Part shown: positions 36,986-44,991 of the stretch, piece after piece
Layout of the letters: every line of letters starts with the position of its first letter
How positions within the stretch are numbered: the first letter of the stretch is position 1
Source: CAWDZK01 sp963807005
GTDB lineage: Bacteria > Actinomycetota > Actinomycetes > JACCUZ01
DNA length: 64,000 nucleotides
Assembly (NCBI GenBank): GCA_963807005.1
Contig: CAWDZK010000005.1
Location: 248,001 to 312,000, forward strand
Direction: 5' to 3'
Made by a program: the position numbers and the translations under genes
Notes under the pieces: generated by a model
Told to the model about the DNA's origin: nothing
The model's database searches: none
What the model saw: only the letters and a program-made list of their open reading frames with translations

Positions 36986-38083
36986 GTGAGCAGCGACCAC
37001 CCCGCGACCACCGGACCCCGGCTGCGTGCCGCGCTCGACGGCATCCCGACGTACAAGCCCGGACGGCCGGCCGCGGCCCGCGAGGGCGGGCCGGCGTACA
37101 AGCTGTCGTCGAACGAGAACCCCTATCCGCCGCTCCCGTCGGTGCTCGACACCGTGCGCGGCGCCGCGGAGTCGTTCAACCGCTACCCCGACATGTTCGC
37201 CACCGGGCTGGTCCAGGCGATCGCCGACCGGTTCGACGTCCCCCCAGCGCACGTCGCGACCGGTACCGGCTCGGTCGGTGTCCTGCAGCAGCTGGTCCAG
37301 GCGACCTCCGCGCAGGGCGACGAGATCCTCTACGCGTGGCGGTCGTTCGAGGCCTACCCCATCGTGGTGCAGGTGTCCGGGGCACGGTCGGTGACCGTCC
37401 CCCTGACTCCCGACGAGCACCACGACCTCGACGGGATGCTCGCCGCCATCACGCCGCGGACGCGGCTGGTGCTGGTCTGCTCCCCCAACAACCCCACCGG
37501 CACGGCGGTCCGCCGCACCCAGCTCGAGCAGTTCCTCGACGCCGTTCCCTCCGACGTCCTCGTGGTCATCGACGAGGCCTATCGCGAGTTCGTCCGCGAC
37601 GACGAGGTGCCTGACGCGCTGGACATGTACCGCGACCGCCACAACGTCGCGGTGCTGCGCACGTTCTCCAAGGCGTACGGGTTGGCGGGGCTGCGGGTCG
37701 GCTACGCCGTCGCTCCCGAGCCGGTCGCGGACGCGCTGCGAAAGACTGCGGTGCCGTTCGGCGTCAGTGGCCTCGCCCAGGTGGCGGCCACCGCGTCGTT
37801 GGCCGCAGAGACCGAGCTGCTGGAACGGGTGGACGCACTCGTCGCGGAACGCGCCCGCGTGCAGGGTGCCTTGCGCGAACAGGGCTGGACCACTGTGCCC
37901 GAGTCACAGGCCAACTTCGTCTGGCTACGGCTCGGCGAGCGCACGACGGACTTCGCCGCGGCGTGCGAGACCGCCGGCGTCGTGGTGCGGCCGTTCGCCG
38001 GCGAGGGCGCCCGCGTCACCATCGGCGAACGCGAGGGCAACGACCTCTTCCTGCAGGTGGCCAAGGCGTTCCTCCCGGACTGA
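36986..38083 (+). CDS. hisC: Histidinol-phosphate/aromatic aminotransferase
   Basis: 365 residues of fold type I aminotransferases. YKLSSNENPYPPLPS near the N-terminus, CSPNNPTGT in the middle, DEAYREF, and the PLP lysine K229 in TFSKAYGLAGLRVGY. The match is to the HisC/Pat group, converting histidinol phosphate or aromatic 2-oxo acids. No his or aro genes are adjacent, so an aromatic aminotransferase (Pat) role is as likely as histidine synthesis. Confidence 0.9.
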   Translation: MSSDHPATTGPRLRAALDGIPTYKPGRPAAAREGGPAYKLSSNENPYPPLPSVLDTVRGAAESFNRYPDMFATGLVQAIADRFDVPPAHVATGTGSVGVLQQLVQATSAQGDEILYAWRSFEAYPIVVQVSGARSVTVPLTPDEHHDLDGMLAAITPRTRLVLVCSPNNPTGTAVRRTQLEQFLDAVPSDVLVVIDEAYREFVRDDEVPDALDMYRDRHNVAVLRTFSKAYGLAGLRVGYAVAPEPVADALRKTAVPFGVSGLAQVAATASLAAETELLERVDALVAERARVQGALREQGWTTVPESQANFVWLRLGERTTDFAAACETAGVVVRPFAGEGARVTIGEREGNDLFLQVAKAFLPD

Positions 38084-38141
38084 CCCGCCGAACGCCGGAC
38101 CCGATGTCGGTCGCGGCGCAGCCGGGTGAGATGGTCGAGAC

Positions 38142-38780
38142 GTGCGACTCGACCACCTCTCCTACGCCGCCGGCCCGGAAGGCCTCGGGGCGACTGCGCA
38201 GCGGCTCGGGGCGACCTTGGGGGCGGGGTTCCACGACGGTGGCCTGCACCCCCGGTTCGGCACCCGCAACTTCGTCCTGCCGCTCGCGGGTGGGGTCTAC
38301 CTCGAGGTCGTCGCGGCCCTCGACCACCCGGCCGCGGACAAGGCTCCGTTCGGTCAGGCCGTCAAGGCCCGCACCGAGGCCGGGGGCGGCTGGCTGGCCT
38401 GGGTCGTCGCCGTCGACGACCTCGGTCCCCTCGAGAGCCGGCTCGGCCGTGCTGCGGTCGAGGGGCACCGGCGGCGCCCGGACGGCATCGACCTGACCTG
38501 GCGCCAGATCGGCGTCCTCGATCTGCTCGACGACCCGGCACTGCCCTTCTTCGTCCAGTGGCAGGGTGACCCTGCTCTGCACCCGGCAGCCGATGGGAAC
38601 GGTGCCCCGGGCCCCGGCATCAGCCAGGTGGAGATCTGCGGCGACCCGCGCAAGGTGGGTGACTGGCTCGGCGAGCCGGTGGCCCGGGCGGACTTCGAGA
38701 TCGACTGGGTCGACGGCGACGAGCCGGGCCTGGTGGCGGTGCACTTCAGCACCGAGCGCGGCGACGTCCGCATCGACTGA
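38142..38780 (+). CDS. VOC (glyoxalase-like) superfamily protein
   Basis: 212 residues starting MRLDHLSYAA, a typical VOC first strand, and carrying FGTRNFVLPLAGGVYLEVVAAL; a second half-module ends in AVHFSTERGDVRID. The His and Glu could bind metal. It lies 58 bases after the aminotransferase and may be co-transcribed. The substrate cannot be assigned. Confidence 0.82.
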   Translation: MRLDHLSYAAGPEGLGATAQRLGATLGAGFHDGGLHPRFGTRNFVLPLAGGVYLEVVAALDHPAADKAPFGQAVKARTEAGGGWLAWVVAVDDLGPLESRLGRAAVEGHRRRPDGIDLTWRQIGVLDLLDDPALPFFVQWQGDPALHPAADGNGAPGPGISQVEICGDPRKVGDWLGEPVARADFEIDWVDGDEPGLVAVHFSTERGDVRID

Positions 38781-38869
38781 TCCCCCGTCGCCACCCCGGC
38801 CGCACACCCCGGGTTGAGCGGGAGGGGTCGCTGACCGCGAACTCGGTCGCCGCGGAGGGCCGCCGCACG

Positions 38870-38875
38870 TAGGGT
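38870..38875 (+). promoter_or_regulatory. -10 element for leaderless ABC-F start
   Basis: TAGGGT ends 8 bases before GTG 38884; no Shine-Dalgarno is seen between. Confidence 0.4.
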
Positions 38876-38883
38876 CGACCGTC

Positions 38884-40542
38884 GTGTCCGGCACCTACGA
38901 CGGCAGCGTCGCGCTCCGCTCGGTCGGCTTCGCGCACGGACCGGACGTCGTCCTCGCCGACGTCACCGTGACGGTGGGCGCGGGAACCCGGCTGGCGGTC
39001 GTCGGCCCGAACGGTGTCGGGAAGTCCACCCTGCTCGCACTGATGGCTGGAGAGGTCGCGCCCGAGGCCGGTGCGGTGACCCTCGCCCCTCCCGGGGCGA
39101 CGGTCGCACTGCTCCCGCAGGAGCGCGACCAGCGTCCCGGCGAGGTCCTGCGGGACTACCTGGCCCGCCGCACGGGGGTGGCGGCCGCCGAAGGTGCGAT
39201 GACCGTCGCCGCCGATGCGCTGGCCGACGGTCGGGTCGGCGCCGACAACAGGTACGCCGCCGCGCTGGAGCGCTGGCTCGCGCTCGGCGGGCCGGACCTC
39301 GCCGCCCGGGCGCCGGTCGTGCTGGGCGACCTCGGCCTCGACGCGGGACTGCTGGACCGCGGCACCGCGTCGCTGTCGGGCGGCCAGCTGGCCCGGTGCG
39401 GGCTGGCTGCGGTGCTGCTCACCCAGGTCGACGTGCTGCTCCTCGACGAGCCGACCAACGACCTGGACGTCGAGGGCCTCGTCCTGCTCGAGTCCTTCCT
39501 GGCGCGGCGCGCAGGCGGCCTGGTCGTCGTGTCGCACGACCGGGCCTTCCTCGAGCAGGTCGCCACCGATGTGCTCGAGATCGACGAGTTCACTCGCCGC
39601 GGCACGGTGTACGGCGGCGGCTTCGCGGCCTACCTGGCCGAGCGGGACCGGGACCGGGCCGCTGCGAAGGCCGCCTTCGAGGCGTACGACGACCAGCGCG
39701 GGTCGCTGCTCGAGCGGGCCCGGCGCGAGCGGGAGTGGGCCCGGCAGGGGCAGGCGCGAGCGACCAGTGCGCGCGCCCGGGCCGCCGAACCGGACAAGAA
39801 CGTCCGCGCCCACCGGAGGGCCGGGGCCGAGGGGCGCGGTGCCGCGGCCGCACGGGTGCAACGGCAGCTGGCCCGGCTCGTCGAGGTGGCCGATCCGCGG
39901 GACCCGTGGCAGCTCCGGCTCGTCCTGGACCCGGCGACCCGCGGCCCGGACGACGTGGCCGGGCTGGCAGCCGCGGTGGTGCGGCGCGGCGACTTCACCC
40001 TCGGGCCGGTCGACGTCGCGGTGCACCGCGGCGACCGGCTCGCGGTCACCGGGAGCAACGGCTCCGGCAAGTCGACGCTCCTCGCGGCCCTGCTCGGTCG
40101 GCTGCCCCTGACGTCGGGTCGTTCGTGGCTGGGGACCAGCGTCGTCGTCGGCGAGGTGGACCAGGTGCGGCGCACGTTCGCACCTGGCGAGCCCCTGGTG
40201 ACAGCCTTCCGGACTGCCACCGGCCAGGACGAGGCCGAGGCCCGGACACTGCTCGCGAAGTTCGGTCTCGGAGCCGATGACGTGCCCCGGCCGGTGGGCA
40301 CCCTGTCCCCCGGCGAGCGGACCCGCGCCGACCTCGCCCTGCTGATGGCCCGCCGGGCCAACCTGCTGGTGCTCGACGAGCCGACCAACCACCTGGACCT
40401 GGCCGCGATCGAGCAGCTGGAAGAGGCGCTAGGGACGTACGACGGAACGCTCCTGCTCGTGTCGCACGACCGGCGGCTGCTCGACGGGGTGCACACCGAC
40501 CGGCACCTGGAGGTCGACGCCGGCGGGGTCCGCGAGCTCTGA
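38884..40542 (+). CDS. ABC-F family ATPase
   Basis: 552 residues with two ATPase domains and no membrane part. Domain 1: GPNGVGKST, LSGGQLARCGLAAVLL, LLLDEPTNDLD. Then the ABC-F linker, rich in Arg/Ala (about 250-320), and domain 2: GSNGSGKST, LSPGERTRADLALL, LVLDEPTNHLD. ABC-F proteins act at the ribosome as translation factors or antibiotic protection proteins. Placement beside an MFS exporter suggests possible drug resistance. The last 114 bases overlap the convergent MFS gene. Confidence 0.93.
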   Translation: MSGTYDGSVALRSVGFAHGPDVVLADVTVTVGAGTRLAVVGPNGVGKSTLLALMAGEVAPEAGAVTLAPPGATVALLPQERDQRPGEVLRDYLARRTGVAAAEGAMTVAADALADGRVGADNRYAAALERWLALGGPDLAARAPVVLGDLGLDAGLLDRGTASLSGGQLARCGLAAVLLTQVDVLLLDEPTNDLDVEGLVLLESFLARRAGGLVVVSHDRAFLEQVATDVLEIDEFTRRGTVYGGGFAAYLAERDRDRAAAKAAFEAYDDQRGSLLERARREREWARQGQARATSARARAAEPDKNVRAHRRAGAEGRGAAAARVQRQLARLVEVADPRDPWQLRLVLDPATRGPDDVAGLAAAVVRRGDFTLGPVDVAVHRGDRLAVTGSNGSGKSTLLAALLGRLPLTSGRSWLGTSVVVGEVDQVRRTFAPGEPLVTAFRTATGQDEAEARTLLAKFGLGADDVPRPVGTLSPGERTRADLALLMARRANLLVLDEPTNHLDLAAIEQLEEALGTYDGTLLLVSHDRRLLDGVHTDRHLEVDAGGVREL

Positions 40543-41730
40543 CGGCCCGCCTGCGTCGTCGCGCAGCCGGGCACCGGCGTACACCGCGGAGAGTGCAATG
40601 CCTGCTGCCATCACCGCCAGCAGCACGCGGAAGTCCACCACCGCGACGAGCGCCGCCCCTACCGCGATCGAGAGCACCTGTGGGACTCCGAAGGCCATCT
40701 CGAACGTCGTGAACACCCGTCCCTGGATGGCCGACGGGGTCCGCCTCTGCAGCAACGTGGTGAGGCAGACCGTCACGATGGGCAGCCCCACTCCCAGCAG
40801 CACCATCCCTGCGGTGACGGCGAGCACCGACGGCACCATCTGCAGCGCCGCGCCACCGGCGACCAGGCCGAGGCCGAGGGGCACCGGCCGCAGGTCCCCG
40901 GTCCGCGGGATGAGCGCGGTGATGGCCAGCCCGCCCAGGATGGCGCCGCCGCCCATCGCGGTCTGCAGGACTCCGAGGAAGGTCACCGGCTTGTGCAGCC
41001 CCTCGTCCACGACGGCGAAGAACACCGACTCGGCGAGACCGAGGGCGAGCATGCAGATCACGACGACGACGACCGCGGCGCGCAGGACCGGCGTCGACCA
41101 CAGGTGCCCGGCGCCGATGGTGAGCTGGCGACGGAGTGGTTCGCCGACCGCGCGTACCGGCTTCGGTTCCCTGGTCCGGATCGCCAGCAGGACAGCGGCG
41201 GAGACGACGAACGTCGACGCGTCGAGCAGGGCGGTGGCGCCGCCGCCGAGCCAGGCGTAGAGACCTGCGCCGGCCGCCGGCCCGACGAGGCGAAGTGCCT
41301 CTCGCACGGTCGACAGCGAGCCGTTGGCCGGCCCGAGCTGGCTCTCGTCGAGCATGGTGTGCAGGAACGCCGACCGGGCCGAGGAGAACAGGATCAGCGA
41401 CGCGCCGTACAGCAGGGCGACCAGGTAGATCAGCCACAGGTCGCCGCGGTCGTGCACCAGCAGGAGCAGCAGCAGGGCTGCCGCGGTCGCGAGGTCGACG
41501 GCGACCATGAGGTGCCGGCGGCGGAACCGGTCGATCACGAGGCCGCCGAAGGGCGCCACCAGGGCGGGCAGCCCCAGGACGGCGAACACGCTGCCGGCGA
41601 TCGCGTTGGAGCCGGTGAGGTCCTTGGCCCACATCCCGAGGGTCAGGAGCATCGCGGTGTCGCCGAACATCGACAGGGTCTGCCCGACCAGCAGCAGGCG
41701 GAAGTCGCGGTGCCGCAGCAGGTCACGCAT
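40429..41730 (-). CDS. MFS transporter (efflux type)
   Basis: 433 residues, twelve membrane helices: FRLLLVGQTLSMFGDTAMLLTLGMWAKDLTG at the N-terminus (seen as residues 10-40), and the helix 2-3 loop FGGLVIDRFRRRHLM. This MFS subgroup (MdfA/MefA-like) exports drugs such as macrolides. The C-terminal 45 residues (from DDAGGPSELADP) are hydrophilic and encoded antisense to the end of the ABC-F gene. ATG 41730 overlaps the regulator's end by 8 bases, so regulator and transporter form one operon. Confidence 0.92.
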   Translation of the reverse strand: MRDLLRHRDFRLLLVGQTLSMFGDTAMLLTLGMWAKDLTGSNAIAGSVFAVLGLPALVAPFGGLVIDRFRRRHLMVAVDLATAAALLLLLLVHDRGDLWLIYLVALLYGASLILFSSARSAFLHTMLDESQLGPANGSLSTVREALRLVGPAAGAGLYAWLGGGATALLDASTFVVSAAVLLAIRTREPKPVRAVGEPLRRQLTIGAGHLWSTPVLRAAVVVVVICMLALGLAESVFFAVVDEGLHKPVTFLGVLQTAMGGGAILGGLAITALIPRTGDLRPVPLGLGLVAGGAALQMVPSVLAVTAGMVLLGVGLPIVTVCLTTLLQRRTPSAIQGRVFTTFEMAFGVPQVLSIAVGAALVAVVDFRVLLAVMAAGIALSAVYAGARLRDDAGGPSELADPAGVDLQVPVGVHPVEQPPVVRHEQERSVVRP

Positions 41731-42415
41731 CGTCGTCTCCCGTCGCCCCCCGGCCGGTCGACTCGCCGGTCGTCTCTGCTGCTCGGTCGCTGTGGCCGGT
41801 GGGCGCGTGGTCGGCCCGCGGGAAGCCGTGCGCGAACATGTGCACCAGCCGGGACCCGGGGGGGCGCTGCGCCGGGTCGCGCAGCCGCTCGAGGTACGGC
41901 GCCCAGGCCGCGAGCAGGGTCGCGCCGATCCCGGCCAGCTCGTCGGCGGTCAGCCAGCCGCCGAAGTTCGAGTGGATCACGGCGTCCGCCCACTCGACCG
42001 GCAGCTGGTCGCTGTGCGCGAGGTGCTCGGCGAGCAGCTCCGCGTCGCGCCGGCGGACCTGGGCGCCGAGCGTCTCGCCGGCTGCCTGCGTCCCGGCGTC
42101 GGCCGACGGGCCGGTACGCCACCGGTTGCCGACGGTCACCGCCCGCCACGGGCGCTGCCGGCCGGTGCCGCCCTCGGCCTCCACCACGAAGCCGGACCGC
42201 GCCAGGGTGCGCAGGTGGAACGAGCACGACGACGGCGACTCCCCCACGTACCCACTCGCCTCGGTGGCGGTCAGCGGGCCGCGCAGGGTCAGCTCCTCCA
42301 GCAGCCGGAGCCGGGTCGGGTGCGCCAGGGCGCGCATGGCGACGGCGTCGCCGTCGAGGTCGCGCGGCCCGAGATCCGGCTGGTCGGGTGGGGGCGACGA
42401 GGCATCGCTAGGCAT
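41723..42415 (-). CDS. ArsR-type helix-turn-helix regulator of the MFS gene
   Basis: 230 residues. N-terminal winged helix: AMRALAHPTRLRLLEELTLRGPLTATEASGYV then SSCSFHLRTLARSGFV; a C-terminal 130-residue helical domain (HLAHSDQLPVEWADAVIHSNFGGWLTADEL) probably senses ligand. ATG 42415 immediately follows a promoter without a leader. It precedes the MFS transporter with an 8-base overlap, so it is its likely repressor. Confidence 0.9.
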   Translation of the reverse strand: MPSDASSPPPDQPDLGPRDLDGDAVAMRALAHPTRLRLLEELTLRGPLTATEASGYVGESPSSCSFHLRTLARSGFVVEAEGGTGRQRPWRAVTVGNRWRTGPSADAGTQAAGETLGAQVRRRDAELLAEHLAHSDQLPVEWADAVIHSNFGGWLTADELAGIGATLLAAWAPYLERLRDPAQRPPGSRLVHMFAHGFPRADHAPTGHSDRAAETTGESTGRGATGDDDA

Positions 42416-42416
42416 G

Positions 42417-42451
42417 TTTCGAAAGATAGATTTCGAAAGGAGTGCTGTCAA
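42417..42451 (-). promoter_or_regulatory. Promoter with paired TTTCGAAA operators for arsR-MFS
   Basis: On the minus strand, TTGACA (42446-42451) and TATCTT (42423-42428) are separated by exactly 17 bases. The expected start is at or next to ATG 42415, so the message is leaderless. Two TTTCGAAA palindromes (42417-42424 and 42431-42438) sit on and beside the -10 and are the likely binding sites of the ArsR-type protein. Confidence 0.75.
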
Positions 42452-42464
42452 TCCTGGATGTGCC

Positions 42465-42524
42465 TCGACTGGCGGAAGTTGACAGGTCTGTACCGGTACA
42501 GCACCGCCAACTTCCGCCAGTCGA
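42465..42524. repeat. Hairpin family B, copy 3, with a 14-base palindromic loop
   Basis: Perfect 16-base arms TCGACTGGCGGAAGTT (42465-42480) and AACTTCCGCCAGTCGA (42509-42524). The interior holds the palindrome CTGTACCGGTACAG (42488-42501), which differs in one base from the operator-like site at 59082-59095. It lies just downstream of the PrmC-like gene and upstream of the arsR promoter. Confidence 0.88.
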
Positions 42525-42555
42525 CGGACGGGTGGGCGCGGAGGCGGCGCAGCGC

Positions 42556-43344
42556 TCAGCCTTCGCGGCGGGGCAGCCGGCCGGCCACCACCGTCCCGTC
42601 CAGGTCGTCGTCGGTGACGACCCGGGGATCCAGCCCGGCCGCGGACGCGGCGGCCGCCAGCGCCGGCGCCTGCCGGGTGCTCGTCTCGACCAGGACGTGG
42701 CCGCCGGGAGCCAGCCAGCGCGGCGCCAGCGCCATGATCCGCCGGGCCGGGTCGAGGCCGTCCACGCCGCCGTCCAGCGCGGCCGCCGGCTCGTGCTCCC
42801 GCGCCTCCGGTGGCATCAGCGCGATCTCCGCGGTCGGGACGTACGGCGCGTTGGCGACGAGCACCTCCACCAGGCCGCGCAGCCTCTCCGGCAGCGCCCG
42901 GTCCAGGTCGCCCTCGTGCACCGTCCCGCCGACCGCAGCCAGGTTGTGCCGCGCGCAGCCCACCGCGACCGGGTCCACGTCGGCCGCGTGCAGCTCCACG
43001 CCGCCCACGGTGCGCGCCAGCGCCAGCCCCACCGCACCGCACCCGCAGCACAGGTCGACCACCACCCCACCCGGCCGGGCCAGCGCTGCGCCCTCCCGCA
43101 CCAGCAGCTCGGTACGCCGTCGAGGCACGAACACCCCAGGGACGACGGCCACCTGCAGCCCGCAGAACTCGGCCTGACCGAGGACGTGCTCCAGCGGCTC
43201 GCCCCGCACGCGGCGCGCGACCAGGTCCTCCAGGGCCGTCCCCCGGGCCGCCGTCCGCAGCAGCCCGGCCTCCTCCTCGGCGAAGACGCAGCCGGCCGCC
43301 CGCAGCCGGTCGACGATCTCCTTCTCGTGGGGCCCGACGGTCAC
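42556..43344 (-). CDS. PrmC/HemK-like protein glutamine N5-methyltransferase
   Basis: 262 residues. RRRTELLVREGAAL and VVDLCCGCGAVGLAL (motif I), DVDPVAV, then NAPYVPTAEIALMPPE, where the catalytic NPPY tetrapeptide of HemK enzymes reads NAPY. This variant occurs in an actinobacterial paralogue group annotated as putative protein-(glutamine-N5) methyltransferase, so it is probably not the main release-factor enzyme. GTG 43344 overlaps the PhoD gene by 4 bases. Confidence 0.82.
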   Translation of the reverse strand: MTVGPHEKEIVDRLRAAGCVFAEEEAGLLRTAARGTALEDLVARRVRGEPLEHVLGQAEFCGLQVAVVPGVFVPRRRTELLVREGAALARPGGVVVDLCCGCGAVGLALARTVGGVELHAADVDPVAVGCARHNLAAVGGTVHEGDLDRALPERLRGLVEVLVANAPYVPTAEIALMPPEAREHEPAAALDGGVDGLDPARRIMALAPRWLAPGGHVLVETSTRQAPALAAAASAAGLDPRVVTDDDLDGTVVAGRLPRREG

Positions 43345-44984
43345 GACAAGGGCAGGTCGAGCACCGGGGTGAGCCGGGCCGCGCCGGTGCGGTCCCGCCC
43401 GGCCTGCTCGATGACCAGCCGCGCAGATCGGCCGTCGAGCAGCAGGGTGGCGATCTCGTTGCCGTAGAACGGGCCGGCCAGCCGGTCCCAGGACAGCGGC
43501 TGGGACGGGACCCGGGCCACCGTGCTCAGCAGGAACCGGGTGAACCGCTCCGCGACCCGCGACCACGACACCCGGAAGGCCACCTTCATCAGCGCCGGGA
43601 CGTAGTTGTGCACCGGCGAGCAGGTGAGCTGGTACACCGGGGTGCCCACGTGCTCGGGGAACCTCGCCCGGGCCGCGTAGGCGTGGTGGACGTCGCCGGA
43701 CAGCACGCAGATGGAGCCCGGCGGCGTCCCGCCCGGGCCGGTCCGCTCACCGCGGCCGACCGACGCGAGCAGTGCCGCGAGCCGGTCGAACGACCTGCGG
43801 AAGGCCGCCCAGTGCTCCAGGTCGGCCGCCCGCCGCAGCTTCTCCGCCCACGCGCCGACCCGGGGTCCGCGGGAGCCGTCGGCGAGCACCTCGTTCCAGG
43901 CCTCGATGTCGTGCAGGGCCCGGGCCAGCAACCAGGGCAGCGAGGTCCCCACCAGCAGGTGCTGGTAGTCGCCCTCGACCTGTTCCTCGATCCAGCGGAA
44001 CTCCGGCTCGGACACCATCGAGCGCTCGCCGGCCTCGAGGACACGACCGCACCGCGAGTCGATGACGAGCAGCCGGACGTCGCCGAGGTCGCGCCGGTAG
44101 GACCACTGCGCGCCCTTGCGGCCGTCGGCCTCCTTGTCGGCGGCCGCCGCGAAGTCCCGCAGCAGCTGCTCGCAGTCCCCGTCGTGCGCGCGCACCTGCT
44201 GGTACAGCTCGTCGGCGGCCAGGGCAGCCGGCGAGAGGTTGCCCAGGTGCTGGTAGACCCAGTACGACGACAGCCCGCCGACGATCCGCTCGTGCCACCA
44301 CGATGTCCGCTGCATGTCCCGGCGCCATGCGGCCGAGGTGTTCCAGTCGTCGGAGATGTCGTGGTCGTCGAAGATCATCGACGAGGGGACGGTCGACAAC
44401 AGCCAGCGGACGTGCGGGTCGGTCCAGCTCTCGTCGTAGAGCCAGGTGTACTCCTCGTAGTCCTTGATCGCCTCGTACGGCGCGACGGTGACGTCCCTGC
44501 GCGCCCGGATGCGGGACCGGATCCGCTCGGAGGTCTCGTCGGCGTAGACCTGGTCACCGACCAGCAGCAGCGCGTCCGGCCAGCGGTGGTCGGGCAGCCG
44601 GGCCATCCGCTGGGCATAGGTGTCCAGCGCGTCCGGGTCGAAGTGGTTGTCGCCCCGGACGGCGTCCGGCGTGGCGTAGCGGCACGAGCCGAAGACGATC
44701 CGGAAGGGCGTCTCCGGGTCCAGCGTGCGGATGCGCGACGGCGGCAGCTCGGAGTCCGGCGGCGGCCAGACGGTCGCGCCGTCGAGCCGGACGTCGTACT
44801 CCGTGACGCTGCCCGGCCCGAGGCCGTCCACCACGACCACGGCGTAGTGGTGCCCGGCCACGGACCAGGTGCGCTCGCTGCGGCCCAGCACCTCCACGGT
44901 GCACGGGGAGTCCGTCTCGACCCACACGGTCGCGTCGGACTCGCCGACGTGGCGGAGCAGGGGACCGAGCACGAGGGCGCTCAT
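43341..44984 (-). CDS. PhoD-like alkaline phosphatase family protein
   Basis: 547 residues of the calcineurin-like PhoD family. Metal-binding motifs: GDQVYADE (about 143), FDDHDISDDW (about 206) and SGDVHHAYAA (about 428). An N-terminal beta-sandwich (LVLGPLLRHVGESDATVWVETDS) precedes the phosphatase domain. No Tat or Sec signal is visible, so unlike classical PhoD it appears cytoplasmic. It is co-translated with the PrmC-like gene. Confidence 0.9.
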   Translation of the reverse strand: MSALVLGPLLRHVGESDATVWVETDSPCTVEVLGRSERTWSVAGHHYAVVVVDGLGPGSVTEYDVRLDGATVWPPPDSELPPSRIRTLDPETPFRIVFGSCRYATPDAVRGDNHFDPDALDTYAQRMARLPDHRWPDALLLVGDQVYADETSERIRSRIRARRDVTVAPYEAIKDYEEYTWLYDESWTDPHVRWLLSTVPSSMIFDDHDISDDWNTSAAWRRDMQRTSWWHERIVGGLSSYWVYQHLGNLSPAALAADELYQQVRAHDGDCEQLLRDFAAAADKEADGRKGAQWSYRRDLGDVRLLVIDSRCGRVLEAGERSMVSEPEFRWIEEQVEGDYQHLLVGTSLPWLLARALHDIEAWNEVLADGSRGPRVGAWAEKLRRAADLEHWAAFRRSFDRLAALLASVGRGERTGPGGTPPGSICVLSGDVHHAYAARARFPEHVGTPVYQLTCSPVHNYVPALMKVAFRVSWSRVAERFTRFLLSTVARVPSQPLSWDRLAGPFYGNEIATLLLDGRSARLVIEQAGRDRTGAARLTPVLDLPLS

Positions 44985-44991
44985 CTCGGGG

